DNA of 64,000 nucleotides. Origin: Acidocella sp. 20-57-95 (lineage in GTDB: Bacteria > Pseudomonadota > Alphaproteobacteria > Acetobacterales > Acetobacteraceae). Under the pieces are notes generated by a model that had not been told where the DNA came from, made no database searches, and was given only the letters and a program-made list of their open reading frames with translations. Shown here one piece after another: positions 47,244 to 56,313 of the stretch (within the stretch, counting starts at the first letter, position 1; every line of letters starts with the position of its first letter). The stretch is taken from the NCBI GenBank assembly GCA_002255575.1, contig NCAT01000005.1:46135-110134 (forward strand), written 5' to 3'. The position numbers and the translations under genes were made by a program.

Positions 47244-48368
47244 ATGACCCCAAAAGTCGCCGCTTTCCTTGATTCGTCTGCCTTGGCAACGCCTTGCCTG
47301 GTGCTTGATCTTGATCGTGTCGCTGAAAACTATGCGGCGCTGCGGCAAGCCCTGCCGGCGGCCAAGATTTACTACGCCGTGAAGGCCAATCCTGCGGCGC
47401 CGATTCTGCGTTTGCTGGTCGGGCTTGGCTCTTGTTTTGATGCTGCCAGCATCCAGGAGATCAATGAATGCATCGCGGCAGGTGCATCAGCGCGCGCGAT
47501 CAGCTTTGGTAATACCGTCAAGAAGCCGAGTGCCATCGCAGCGGCGTTCGCGCATGGGGTGCCGCTTTATGCGTTCGATTCGATTGAAGAATTGCATAAG
47601 ATTGCGGCCCATGCCCCAGGCTCGCAGGTCTATTGCCGCATTGCTGTGAACAACGTGGGCGCTGATTGGCCTCTTTCAAAGAAATTTGGGACCACCCTGG
47701 GCCGTGCGCGGGACATGATGCTGGAGGCCCCGTCCTTGGGGTTAGTGCCGCATGGCCTTTCGTTCCATGTGGGCAGCCAGCAAACCGGCACCGCGGCCTA
47801 TGAGATGGCAATTGCCGAAGTGGCAATGTTGTTTACCGACCTGAAGGCGGCTGGGATCGAACTCAAGATGCTCAATCTGGGTGGCGGGTTCCCCATTCGG
47901 TACCAGGACGATGTGCCGAGTACCGATTCGTTTGGGCACGCGATTATGCACGCCATGACCACCCATTTTGGCAATGACCTGCCTGACATGCTGATCGAAC
48001 CGGGCCGGGCGATGGTTGGCAATGCGGGCGTGGTGGCGGCTGAAGTAGTGTTGGTTTGCCGCCGGATGCCCGAGGATGAGCGCCGTTGGGTCTATCTTGA
48101 TATCGGTCGCTATGGCGGGCTTGCTGAGACTGAAGGTGAAGCGATCCGCTACCAAATCACGGCTGGTAAAGGTGCCACAGGTCCGGTTGTGCTGGCCGGC
48201 CCAAGCTGCGACGGCGTGGATATAATGTATGAAAAAACCGAATATCGCCTGCCGCTAGGTTTGCAGGCCGGTGAACGGGTTCTGATCCACAATGCCGGCG
48301 CTTATGTGACAAGTTATGCAAGCCAGAATTTTAATGGTTTTGCACCGCTCGCGGAGCACTATCTGTAG
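47244..48368 (+). CDS. Ornithine/lysine decarboxylase, alanine-racemase fold (type III)
   Basis: A 374-aa PLP-dependent decarboxylase of eukaryotic ODC type that makes putrescine (or cadaverine). The PLP lysine is Lys47 in KIYYAVKANPAAPILR. LNLGGGFPIRY binds phosphate, IEPGRAMVGNAG is the second signature, and GPSCDGVDIMYE carries the catalytic Cys with the Asp that favours ornithine. The tail YVTSYASQNFNGFAP closes the active site. ATG 47244 (GTG 47241 possible). Bacterial members often accept both ornithine and lysine, so specificity is inferred. A structured leader lies upstream. Confidence 0.93.
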   Translation: MTPKVAAFLDSSALATPCLVLDLDRVAENYAALRQALPAAKIYYAVKANPAAPILRLLVGLGSCFDAASIQEINECIAAGASARAISFGNTVKKPSAIAAAFAHGVPLYAFDSIEELHKIAAHAPGSQVYCRIAVNNVGADWPLSKKFGTTLGRARDMMLEAPSLGLVPHGLSFHVGSQQTGTAAYEMAIAEVAMLFTDLKAAGIELKMLNLGGGFPIRYQDDVPSTDSFGHAIMHAMTTHFGNDLPDMLIEPGRAMVGNAGVVAAEVVLVCRRMPEDERRWVYLDIGRYGGLAETEGEAIRYQITAGKGATGPVVLAGPSCDGVDIMYEKTEYRLPLGLQAGERVLIHNAGAYVTSYASQNFNGFAPLAEHYL

Positions 48369-48421
48369 CAGGCGGCGCGGGCTATTCGGTTCGTGCCAAC
48401 TTTGCAAAGGGAGATTGCTCT

Positions 48422-49120
48422 ATGACGGATATGAGGCTGAAGGCTGCTGACGGTTCGGGCGAATTTAACGCCTATGTTGTTGAACCCACGAAAAAGCCAG
48501 CCGGGGCTGTGGTGGTCATTCAGGAAATTTTTGGTGTTAATGACGCCATACGGGCAACTTGCCAGGAATTGGCCGATATGGGCTTTTTCGCGGTTGCCCC
48601 GGATTTGTTCTGGCGTCAGGAGCCGGGTGTGAACCTGACTGACAAGTCAGAGGCCGAGTGGAAAAAGGCTTTTGCCCTGATGAATGGTTTTGACCAGGAT
48701 AAAGGCGTGGATGATTTGAAGGTTGCCCTTGAAGCCGCCCGCAAATTGCCCGGTGCCAATGGCAAGGCTGGGACCATCGGTTTTTGCCTGGGTGGGCGCC
48801 TGGCTGTTATGATGGCGACCCGTTCAGACGCTGATGTGAATGTTTCATATTACGGCGTCGGTCTTGATGGCTTGGTGCCGGAATTTGAGAATATTGAGGC
48901 ACCGCTGCTGATGCATATCGCTGAGAAAGATGAGTATGTGCCCTCCGAGGTCGTTGAAACGGTGCTCGACGCTTCCGAGGATAATGAGTTCATCGATGCA
49001 TTTGTTTATCCGGATGTTCAGCACGCTTTTGCGCGGGTGAATGGTGTGCATTTTGACGCGCGCGCGGCCACCATTGCCAATGGCCGCACGGCAGAAATTC
49101 TGTCCGACATACTGGGTTGA
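48422..49120 (+). CDS. Dienelactone hydrolase-family protein
   Basis: A 232-aa alpha/beta hydrolase. The catalytic triad is Cys in TIGFCLGGRLAVMMATR, Asp in HIAEKDEYVPSEV and His in YPDVQHAFARVNG, the standard DLH arrangement. The N-terminal VVVIQEIFGVNDAIRATCQELADMGFFAVAPDLFWR contains the Glu that activates Cys in true DLH. The substrate is not known, and no aromatic-degradation genes are nearby. AAAGGGAG precedes ATG 48422. The stop overlaps the next gene's TTG (TTGA). Confidence 0.88.
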   Translation: MTDMRLKAADGSGEFNAYVVEPTKKPAGAVVVIQEIFGVNDAIRATCQELADMGFFAVAPDLFWRQEPGVNLTDKSEAEWKKAFALMNGFDQDKGVDDLKVALEAARKLPGANGKAGTIGFCLGGRLAVMMATRSDADVNVSYYGVGLDGLVPEFENIEAPLLMHIAEKDEYVPSEVVETVLDASEDNEFIDAFVYPDVQHAFARVNGVHFDARAATIANGRTAEILSDILG

Positions 49121-50277
49121 TTTCACGCCGTCTTGTGATGGCTGGGGTACTTGCGACCCCAGCCATTGCCTGCGGGCAGGACCGACTGCTTGCCGACCGT
49201 TTAATCCAAGCGATCCAGACGCAAATGGCAGCACTACCGGCGGGGCCGGTGTTGCTGAGCAGCTTCCTTGTGGATACCGGTCCGAATGCTTCTGACTTTG
49301 ACCTTACTCAGTCAAATGCTGCTTATATTTATGATAACGCCTTGGCAGGATTAGCGCTTCTGGCGGCTGGTGACCGGGCTGGTGCGGCGCGCATTGGCAG
49401 TGCTCTGGCAATGGCTCAGGCGCATGACCGCTTCTGGAAGGATGGGCGGCTACGTAATGCCTATCAAGCGGGGGGTATGGCCGTACCGGCGAAGTTACCC
49501 GGCTGGTGGGACGGGAACGCCAAAGCATGGCGCGAAGACCCCTACCAAGTTGGGTCGCAAAGTGGTCCCATCGCGTGGGCTATGCTGCTTTGGGCGGCCT
49601 TAGGGCAAACTGGCCCGGCTAATTTGGCGGCAGCATGGCTTGATGACCAGTTGCGTGCGAAGACTGGTTATTACGGAGGATTTTACGGTTTTGAGCCTGG
49701 TCCGACCAAGTTGATGTGGCAGAGCACCGAGCAAAATATTGACCTGACGGTGGCGTTCCAAAAATTGGGCCGCACTGAGGATGCCCAGCATGCGCGTGAT
49801 TTTGTAAGGTCAATGTTCGACACATCGGCAGGCTTGTTTGGCACAGGCGTGGCGCCGGATGGTACCACCAACCGCTTGTTAGCGGCCGATGCCGGAATTT
49901 GGCCCTATCTGGCCGGCTTAGGGTCCAGCTTGTCCGCCAAAACGGCCATAAACAAGCTTTTACGTGGGCGGGGACTTGGTTTTTCCTCAGTCAGTCAGGG
50001 GATTTGGCTAGAGGGCACGGCATTTGCGTGGCTTGCGTTACGATCGCAAAGTACCAAGATAGCTTCACAATTTGCCGTAACACTTGTGCAAAATATCTCC
50101 CCGTCCGGCTATGTGTACGCTACTGTCGCGCCTTCATTATCGACAGGTTTTGCCGTTGGACCATCGGCCCAACCCAACGCAGCGCCTGTTCAATTTAATT
50201 ATTACCGGCGGCCGGCCTTGGCACCTACCGCCTGGGCAGCCATGGCTGCACTGGATGTTAACCCGTTGGCGGGATAG
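49117..50277 (+). CDS. Exported protein with six-hairpin glycosidase-like composition
   Basis: A 386-aa product if started at TTG 49117, which overlaps the hydrolase stop. That start yields ISRRLVMAGVLATPAIACG, a twin-arginine-like signal with a possible lipobox cysteine; starts at 49135 or 49138 would lose the arginines. The mature part has repeated Trp/Tyr-rich helical pairs (YIYDNALAGLALLAAGD, WAMLLWAALGQTGPANLAAAWLDDQL, YYGGFYGFEPGP, GIWLEGTAFAWLALRSQ), as in alpha/alpha-toroid glycosidases and lyases. No catalytic residues can be assigned. The next gene, 41 bp on, is a glycosyltransferase, hinting at a polysaccharide role. Confidence 0.7.
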   Translation: MISRRLVMAGVLATPAIACGQDRLLADRLIQAIQTQMAALPAGPVLLSSFLVDTGPNASDFDLTQSNAAYIYDNALAGLALLAAGDRAGAARIGSALAMAQAHDRFWKDGRLRNAYQAGGMAVPAKLPGWWDGNAKAWREDPYQVGSQSGPIAWAMLLWAALGQTGPANLAAAWLDDQLRAKTGYYGGFYGFEPGPTKLMWQSTEQNIDLTVAFQKLGRTEDAQHARDFVRSMFDTSAGLFGTGVAPDGTTNRLLAADAGIWPYLAGLGSSLSAKTAINKLLRGRGLGFSSVSQGIWLEGTAFAWLALRSQSTKIASQFAVTLVQNISPSGYVYATVAPSLSTGFAVGPSAQPNAAPVQFNYYRRPALAPTAWAAMAALDVNPLAG

Positions 50278-50318
50278 CTTGTGGCAAAAGGCTCAAAACG
50301 ATCTGGTGATCATCAATT

Positions 50319-53300
50319 ATGCTACCGCCTGCAACTGAACTACTAAAGTCTGCTCACATATCGAAGCCTGCTTGGGCGGTTTTCGATGCTGCGTGGTATC
50401 TAGCGCGCTACGAAGAAGCGCGGCTGGCATGTGAAGGCGATTCTGCGGTGGCTCTGACTTATTACTTGAGCCAGGGTTACAAGTTGCGGCATTCGCCTAG
50501 TCGGTTTTTTGACGAAGTATTTTATTGCGATCAAAATCCAGACATCGTCGAGTTAATAAAAGCTGGCGCATATCAATCTGGCTTTGATCATTTCTGCCAG
50601 CACGGGCACCGGTTGCTTTCGCCCCACTGGCTATTTGACGATCATTTTTACAGCCGCCTCTACGAAGATATGTCGCTTGAAAATCTGGACCAGCATGGGT
50701 TCTCTGGTCGTTACGATCACTATTTACGCTCTGGGCAATTTGAGAATCGATGTGCCCATTATTTATTTGACCCGGTATTTTATCGCCAGAAAATAGCTGA
50801 AGCGGCGCAACCAGATTCAGCGCTTGAGCAAGGACCGTACACACATTATCTGGATCATCTTCTGAATGGTGGGCCAGAGATCCAGCCGTCAATCTACTTT
50901 GACCCGCAATGGTTTGTTGATCATCATGCCGGCGTTCGGGTCAGTTTGGTCAAGCAAGGCCACATATCGGCACTCCAGCATTATCTTTGCAACCCAAATC
51001 CGGATTTATATAATCCGGTTGCGGAGTTTTTCGAAGCATATTACCGCGAATCAAACCCTGATATTAAAAATGCGGTCTTAATGGGCGACTTTCGCTGTGG
51101 ATATGAGCATTTCGTCAAATTTGGTGCTTTTGAATTACGTAAGCCAAGTCCCGATATTGATCTCGTCTACTACCTTGACATGAATCCGAAGGCTCGAGAT
51201 GATTTAAATACTGGCTTGGTCCGTGATGCTTTTGCACATTTAAGATCAATTGGTCTTTCAGAAAAACTCATTTTCAAAAAGCCAGAGACCGATCTAGCCA
51301 TTACTGAAGCAGCAGCCAAAAGATTATTCGTTACTAAAGCTGTCAACCAATTGCCAAATTTGGCTAGGCTGAAACTTAATTTCACGTATTCAGCGCCGGA
51401 TATATCGGTTGTTATCGTTTTATTCAATAGATTTGAATTAACGATGCTATCACTTTCCTCGCTACGCAATAACTTTTCTGGTGAGATTGAGCTCATTATA
51501 ATCGATAATTTTTCGGATGATCAGACGAAAATGATTCATCGGTTTATAGAGGGAGCGGTGATCAAGCGTTTGCCCGAGAATATTGGCTTTTTGGACGCGG
51601 CGAATATAGGTATTCAACTCACCACGGCACCGATTACGTTGTTACTTAATAACGATATTGAATTGGGATACGGAGCAATTAAAGCTGCTATCGCAAGGTT
51701 ACAATCGGCGCCTGACATTGGTGCGGTCGGCGGAAAAATTTTAAGATCACATGGATTGCTGCAAGAAGCAGGCTCAATTATTTGGAATGACGGAAGTACG
51801 TCCGGCTATATGCGGGATGGCGAATCCACCACACCGGAAGTGAATTTTATCAGGCAGGTTGATTTTTGCTCCGGTGTCTTTCTTGCGTGCAAAACAGCAT
51901 CCATAAAGTCCCTTGGTGGATTTGATCCGGATTATAGCCCATCTTATTATGAAGATGTTGATCTTTGTGTTCGGCTGTCGTTGGCAGGAGATCGGATCAT
52001 CTATGATCCCGCGATCCTCGTTCATCATCTTGAGTACGGAAGCGCGGCAAGCTCCGAAGCAACGGCGGCACTGATGCGACGCGGCCAGAAAATATTTGCA
52101 TCAAAGCACCAAAAATTGTTGGCTTCTAAATATGTCCGAAACGATCAGAATATAGTTTATGCAAGAGCAGCTTCGGCCAATCAAAAAAAGATTTTGTTCA
52201 TTGAAGATAAAATCCCGTTGCGTCACTTGGGCAGTGGTTTCGTGCGTTCAAATGACGTTGTGAATGCAATAGCGTCTCTCGGTTATGAAGTATCAGTGTT
52301 TCCCCTCAACCAAGGGTCCCGGGATGTATCAGAAATATATTCGCAGTTCTCCGATAGTGTAGAAGTACTTTATAACTCTGACATAAATAGGTTGCAGGCT
52401 TTTTTAAGCGAACGGCTGAATTATTATGATATAATCTGGGTGACGCGGACGCATAATCTTACGCGGATTATGCCGATTCTCGAGGTAGTTGGTATTCTTC
52501 GACATAAAATAAAGCTGATTTTAGATACCGAAGCTATATCAGCGACTCGGCAGGCCGCCCGGTATAGTTTGGAGGCCCCGGAGCCTATGTTTAATATGGA
52601 TGCCGCACTTGTCCGTGAGCTGTCATTCATCGATCATTGCCATGAGGTTTTAACGGTTAGCAAAATAGAAGCCAACTTACTCAAGCGCGCGGGTGTTGCG
52701 AACGTGTCTGTTTTGGGGACGATGAAACCCCCAAGTCCGACCAGCACCGGGTTTTCAGAAAGACGCGATTTATTGTTTGTTGCCAGCATTCATGATGAAG
52801 ACAGCCCAACACTGGATGCGCTCCATTGGTTTCGAAGTAAGATCGCCCCGGCCCTGGCGGAATATTTTGAGGTGCAACCGATATTGAATTTTGTTGGTTA
52901 TATTGCGCCGGATATCGATTTGTCAGCATTTTCGGGTGATCCCAATATTCGGATACATGGAGCCGTTGCAGATTTACGCCCTTATTATGAAGTCTGCCGG
53001 GTTTTTATTGCCCCGACGCGTTTTGCGGCTGGAACGCCTTATAAAATTTACGAAACAGCCTCGTTCGGGCTGCCTTCAGTGGTAACTGACCTTCTTGCCA
53101 CCCAGCTAGGTTGGCAGAATGGCGATGAAGTATTGAGTGCACCAGTAGCGGCCCCCGCAGTTTTCGCGCGCAGGATTGCCGAGCTTTATAACGATGAAAT
53201 ATTATGGACAAAAATCAGGAACGCTTCGTTGCGCCGGCTGCAAGTTGAAAACACGCAGGAAGCCTTTGTGGACGCGTTGAAGGCCGTTATTGACCGTGTA

Positions 53301-53366
53301 TGTGGTGCAAAATCACTGGGCAGCGGCAAGGGTAGGCCGTCCCGGAAGCCGGTGGCGGTACGATAG
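50319..53366 (+). CDS. Double glycosyltransferase (GT2 + GT4) with N-terminal repeats
   Basis: A 1015-aa protein. Residues 20-315 contain about seven degenerate repeats of 40-45 aa with an (F/L)FD-x-x-x-Y start, NPDI and a GYxHYxxxG end (for example FFDEVFYCDQNPDI, LFDDHFYSRLYED, FFEAYYRESNPDI). Residues 361-600 are a GT-A family 2 domain: DISVVIVLFNRFELTMLSL, LLLNNDIELGYGAI (DxD-like) and YYEDVDLCVRLSL. Residues 650-995 resemble GT-B family 4: LLFVASIHDEDSPTLDALHWF, FAAGTPYKIYETASFGLPSV. It probably assembles exopolysaccharide or LPS chains. The 3' end overlaps convergent yifB by 54 bp. Confidence 0.85.
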   Translation: MLPPATELLKSAHISKPAWAVFDAAWYLARYEEARLACEGDSAVALTYYLSQGYKLRHSPSRFFDEVFYCDQNPDIVELIKAGAYQSGFDHFCQHGHRLLSPHWLFDDHFYSRLYEDMSLENLDQHGFSGRYDHYLRSGQFENRCAHYLFDPVFYRQKIAEAAQPDSALEQGPYTHYLDHLLNGGPEIQPSIYFDPQWFVDHHAGVRVSLVKQGHISALQHYLCNPNPDLYNPVAEFFEAYYRESNPDIKNAVLMGDFRCGYEHFVKFGAFELRKPSPDIDLVYYLDMNPKARDDLNTGLVRDAFAHLRSIGLSEKLIFKKPETDLAITEAAAKRLFVTKAVNQLPNLARLKLNFTYSAPDISVVIVLFNRFELTMLSLSSLRNNFSGEIELIIIDNFSDDQTKMIHRFIEGAVIKRLPENIGFLDAANIGIQLTTAPITLLLNNDIELGYGAIKAAIARLQSAPDIGAVGGKILRSHGLLQEAGSIIWNDGSTSGYMRDGESTTPEVNFIRQVDFCSGVFLACKTASIKSLGGFDPDYSPSYYEDVDLCVRLSLAGDRIIYDPAILVHHLEYGSAASSEATAALMRRGQKIFASKHQKLLASKYVRNDQNIVYARAASANQKKILFIEDKIPLRHLGSGFVRSNDVVNAIASLGYEVSVFPLNQGSRDVSEIYSQFSDSVEVLYNSDINRLQAFLSERLNYYDIIWVTRTHNLTRIMPILEVVGILRHKIKLILDTEAISATRQAARYSLEAPEPMFNMDAALVRELSFIDHCHEVLTVSKIEANLLKRAGVANVSVLGTMKPPSPTSTGFSERRDLLFVASIHDEDSPTLDALHWFRSKIAPALAEYFEVQPILNFVGYIAPDIDLSAFSGDPNIRIHGAVADLRPYYEVCRVFIAPTRFAAGTPYKIYETASFGLPSVVTDLLATQLGWQNGDEVLSAPVAAPAVFARRIAELYNDEILWTKIRNASLRRLQVENTQEAFVDALKAVIDRVCGAKSLGSGKGRPSRKPVAVR

Positions 53367-54833
53367 CGCTTCCGCGATATGGGTGCGGTGAACCTCGCTA
53401 GAGCCTGCTAAATCCGCGATGGTACGGCCAACGCGAAGCGTTCTGGTGTAGCCGCGCGCTGAGAGCCGTAACTTCGTTGCAGCCATTTCCAGAAACCCCT
53501 TTGCCTCTGGGGTGAGGATGATAAGGTCCGCCAATGCCTCGGCATTGGTTGCGGCCCCATCTTCGCCATAGCGCTCACGTTGAGATTGGCGGGCAGCGGC
53601 AACGCGGGCAGCAACCAAATGGCTTGCCTCACCGGCAGGTGCTCTGGATAATTCGCTTGGTGTCACCGGGGAAATCTCGATAATCAGGTCGATGCGGTCC
53701 AACAGCGGGCCGCTCACTTTGCTTTGATAATCCTCACCGCAGCGTGGTGCCCGCCCACATTCGCGAGCGGCATCGCCTAAATATCCGCATCGGCAGGGAT
53801 TCATGGCGGCCACCAGTTGGAACCGGGCGGGATAGGTAATATGGGCAGCAGCGCGGGAGACTGTTGTCTGTCCCGCCTCTAGCGGTTGGCGCAGTGCCTC
53901 TAGGGTGGCGCGGGGAAATTCGGGTAGTTCATCCATGAACAACACGCCGCGATGGGCGAGTGAGACCTCTCCAGGCTTGGCCCGATTACCTCCGCCTGAA
54001 ATGGCGGCCATGCTGGCTGAATGATGGGGCTCGCGGAAAGGCGGGCGCGTTACTAGTCGTCCTTCATCAAGCAGGCCCGCAACAGAATGTACCATGCTAA
54101 CCTCCAGCGCCTCGCGCGCGGACAGATCAGGCAGCAAACCGGGCAGGCGGGCGGCCAGCATGGATTTACCTCCACCGGGTGGTCCAATCATCAGGAGATT
54201 ATGGTTGCCTGCCGCAGCGATTTCCAATGCCCGCCGGGCGGTTTCCATGCCACGCACATCGGCGAGATCCAGGGTTTTGTAGCCCCCGCCTAATTTTCCC
54301 ATGGGGGGAGGTGAAATAATTTGCGTGCCCCGAAAATGGTTGATTAGGGATAGCAAATCGGTCGCGGCCAGTACCGAGAGATCACCTGCCCAGCCGGCTT
54401 CCGGCCCCTGTGTTTGCGGGCAGATCAAACCAAGGTCACGGCCGGTGGCGGCAATGGCGGCCGGTAGCACGCCTGCCACGGGGTTTATGCGGCCATCGAG
54501 CGATAATTCTCCCAACGCTGCATATTGTGCCAAATCCTCATGCGGTAAAACATCCATTGCCGCCAGGACGGCAAGGGCGATGGGGAGGTCGAAATGACTA
54601 CCCTCTTTCAATACATCCGCCGGCGCCAGGTTCACTAGAACACGCTTGGGTGGCAGAGCGAGGCCCATCGAGGTAAGGGCCGCGCGCACGCGTTCCCGTG
54701 CTTCGCCGACGGCTTTATCGGGCAGTCCCACCATTAAAAAATTGGGTAAACCACTGGAAATTTGCACCTGAATTTCAACAGGCTGCGCGTCTATCCCAGC
54801 AAACGCAAAACTCTGCACACGCGCGATGCTCAC
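53313..54833 (-). CDS. yifB: YifB/ComM-family Mg-chelatase-like AAA+ ATPase
   Basis: A 506-aa member of the ComM/YifB family, a hexameric helicase that extends branch migration in natural transformation in other bacteria. It has the N-terminal Lon-like domain (QISSGLPNFLMVGLPDKAVGEARERVRAAL), Walker A MIGPPGGGKSMLAARLPGLLP, Walker B GVLFMDELPEFPRATLEALRQPLE, a zinc-like CRCGYLGDAARECGR, and sensor FQLVAAMNPC. Start GTG 54833 (or TTG 54839); no Shine-Dalgarno. The 3' end overlaps the glycosyltransferase gene on the other strand. Confidence 0.92.
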   Translation of the reverse strand: MSIARVQSFAFAGIDAQPVEIQVQISSGLPNFLMVGLPDKAVGEARERVRAALTSMGLALPPKRVLVNLAPADVLKEGSHFDLPIALAVLAAMDVLPHEDLAQYAALGELSLDGRINPVAGVLPAAIAATGRDLGLICPQTQGPEAGWAGDLSVLAATDLLSLINHFRGTQIISPPPMGKLGGGYKTLDLADVRGMETARRALEIAAAGNHNLLMIGPPGGGKSMLAARLPGLLPDLSAREALEVSMVHSVAGLLDEGRLVTRPPFREPHHSASMAAISGGGNRAKPGEVSLAHRGVLFMDELPEFPRATLEALRQPLEAGQTTVSRAAAHITYPARFQLVAAMNPCRCGYLGDAARECGRAPRCGEDYQSKVSGPLLDRIDLIIEISPVTPSELSRAPAGEASHLVAARVAAARQSQRERYGEDGAATNAEALADLIILTPEAKGFLEMAATKLRLSARGYTRTLRVGRTIADLAGSSEVHRTHIAEALSYRHRLPGRPTLAAAQ

Positions 54834-54927
54834 AACCAAAATACCCGCATAGGTTGCAAGGTAGGATCAGGTTAATACATTGTCTAGCCTTAGATGCAGC
54901 AGAGCCAGAAATTAAATGGCCGGGCCC

Positions 54928-55446
54928 TTAAACGCTTTGGCGAAGTGCTGCAGGAACACCGCTGATCGCTTGATCGATCATGGCGGCATTACCGTCGGCC
55001 GCAAAGCCGGAGCGTAGAAGCTGTGATGAGGCAGCGGTCGCGACGTCGATCGCGACGGCGCGGACCTCTTCGAGCGCTGCCTTCTCCGCCGCGGCAATCC
55101 GGTCTAGCGCCAAGCGTTCACGCCGCTTGGTCATCGCTTTCGCGTCCGCTGCCATGGCTTGGCGGGTGCGGGCAGCCTCTGCTTCAGCATGGGCAATGAT
55201 CTGCTTGGCATCTTCGATGGCCTGCGCCTGCCTTGCCTGCGCGTCAGCCAGCATTGCCTGAGCTTCAGCCTTTAGCTTAGCGGCTTCATCTAGGGCTGAT
55301 TGAACGGAGGCTGTGCGTGCATCCAGCATAGCGATAACCGGTCCGATAATTTTTTTGGCGAACAAAACGACAAAAATAACAATCGCAACGGCAACCCAAA
55401 AAGAACCATGTTCCCAGGGAGATGCATTTATGGCTTGATATTCCAT
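54928..55446 (-). CDS. atpF: FoF1 ATP synthase subunit b (AtpF)
   Basis: A 172-aa peripheral-stalk subunit with one N-terminal TM helix (GSFWVAVAIVIFVVLFAKKIIGP) and a long Ala/Glu/Lys-rich coiled coil (LDEAAKLKAEAQAMLADAQA, QIIAHAEAEAARTRQAM). It is the last of the Fo genes; 13 bp separate it from the b' gene. Confidence 0.9.
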   Translation of the reverse strand: MEYQAINASPWEHGSFWVAVAIVIFVVLFAKKIIGPVIAMLDARTASVQSALDEAAKLKAEAQAMLADAQARQAQAIEDAKQIIAHAEAEAARTRQAMAADAKAMTKRRERLALDRIAAAEKAALEEVRAVAIDVATAASSQLLRSGFAADGNAAMIDQAISGVPAALRQSV

Positions 55447-55459
55447 GGGCTATACCCCT

Positions 55460-56032
55460 TCAGGCGGCTTTACGGGCGGCCAGCGCCACGTCAATTTCAG
55501 GGATCAAGCTTGTCTCGTCAGCGGATTTACCAGTGAGCTTGGAAAGCAAGGTTGCAGCCACATCAGCTGCAACAGGCTTGATCGCGGCCAAAGCTGCATT
55601 GCGCGCATCCCGGATCTGCTTTTCAGAATATTCAAGCTGCGCATCAAGCTTATCATTAAGCTCTTTAGCTTCAAGAAACGCTTTCTCTTTTGAATCAGCT
55701 TCGGCTTTTGCGATATCCGCCTGGGCTTTTTCGCGGGCTTGCTTCATCAATACAGCCAACTCGGCAATCGCCTTATCGGCTGACGCCTTGGCAACGCGGG
55801 CAGCTTCAAGATCGCTGGCAATCCGAGAGGCGCGAGCCTCCAGGACAGTCCCAATCTGTGGCAACCCCCAGCGCGATAAGGCAAAATACAACACCACCAG
55901 GATGACAGCCATCCACTCCACCTGAGACATGGTGAGTGGGTTTTGGAAATCCATTTGCGGCATGGTGCCTTCCGCCATGGCGGCGGCCGGGGCCATGCTG
56001 AGCGCGATCGCGAGGGTGGTGCGGCGGATCAT
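55460..56032 (-). CDS. atpG: FoF1 ATP synthase subunit b' (second stalk subunit)
   Basis: A 190-aa b' subunit, present together with b in alphaproteobacteria. It starts MIRRTTLAIALSMAPAAAMAEG, which resembles a cleavable presequence, followed by MPQMDFQNPLTMSQVEWMAVILVVLYFAL (TM) and a stalk ending near LSKLTGKSADE. ATG 56032 is one base after the atpE stop; a longer in-frame start at 56080 would lie inside atpE. Confidence 0.88.
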   Translation of the reverse strand: MIRRTTLAIALSMAPAAAMAEGTMPQMDFQNPLTMSQVEWMAVILVVLYFALSRWGLPQIGTVLEARASRIASDLEAARVAKASADKAIAELAVLMKQAREKAQADIAKAEADSKEKAFLEAKELNDKLDAQLEYSEKQIRDARNAALAAIKPVAADVAATLLSKLTGKSADETSLIPEIDVALAARKAA

Positions 56033-56033
56033 A

Positions 56034-56270
56034 TTAGGTGAACAGAATGACCAGAGCGATGACCAACGCGTACAAGGCAACCGCCTCGGTCAAGGCAAAG
56101 CCAAGCAGAACGTCCCGGAACATAGTGTCGCGGGCAGCCGGGTTGCGGCCAACAGCGGCCACGAAGGCTCCGAACAGATTACCAATACCAACGCCCGCAC
56201 CGGCAACGCCGATGGTGGCAAGACCCGCACCGATGTCTTTAGCGAGAAGGGCAGTTTGAGCAGCGTCCAT
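56034..56270 (-). CDS. atpE: FoF1 ATP synthase subunit c (AtpE)
   Basis: A 78-aa hairpin proteolipid. It has the glycine-rich first helix GAGLATIGVAGAGVGIGNLFGAF, the polar loop with Arg42-Asn-Pro, and the proton-binding Glu62 in FALTEAVALYALVIALVILF. Many copies form the rotor ring. Its position between atpB and the b' gene is standard. Confidence 0.96.
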   Translation of the reverse strand: MDAAQTALLAKDIGAGLATIGVAGAGVGIGNLFGAFVAAVGRNPAARDTMFRDVLLGFALTEAVALYALVIALVILFT

Positions 56271-56313
56271 TTAAATTTCCTTTCCGAAACTTTTAAGCAA
56301 AATCGTTAGTCAG

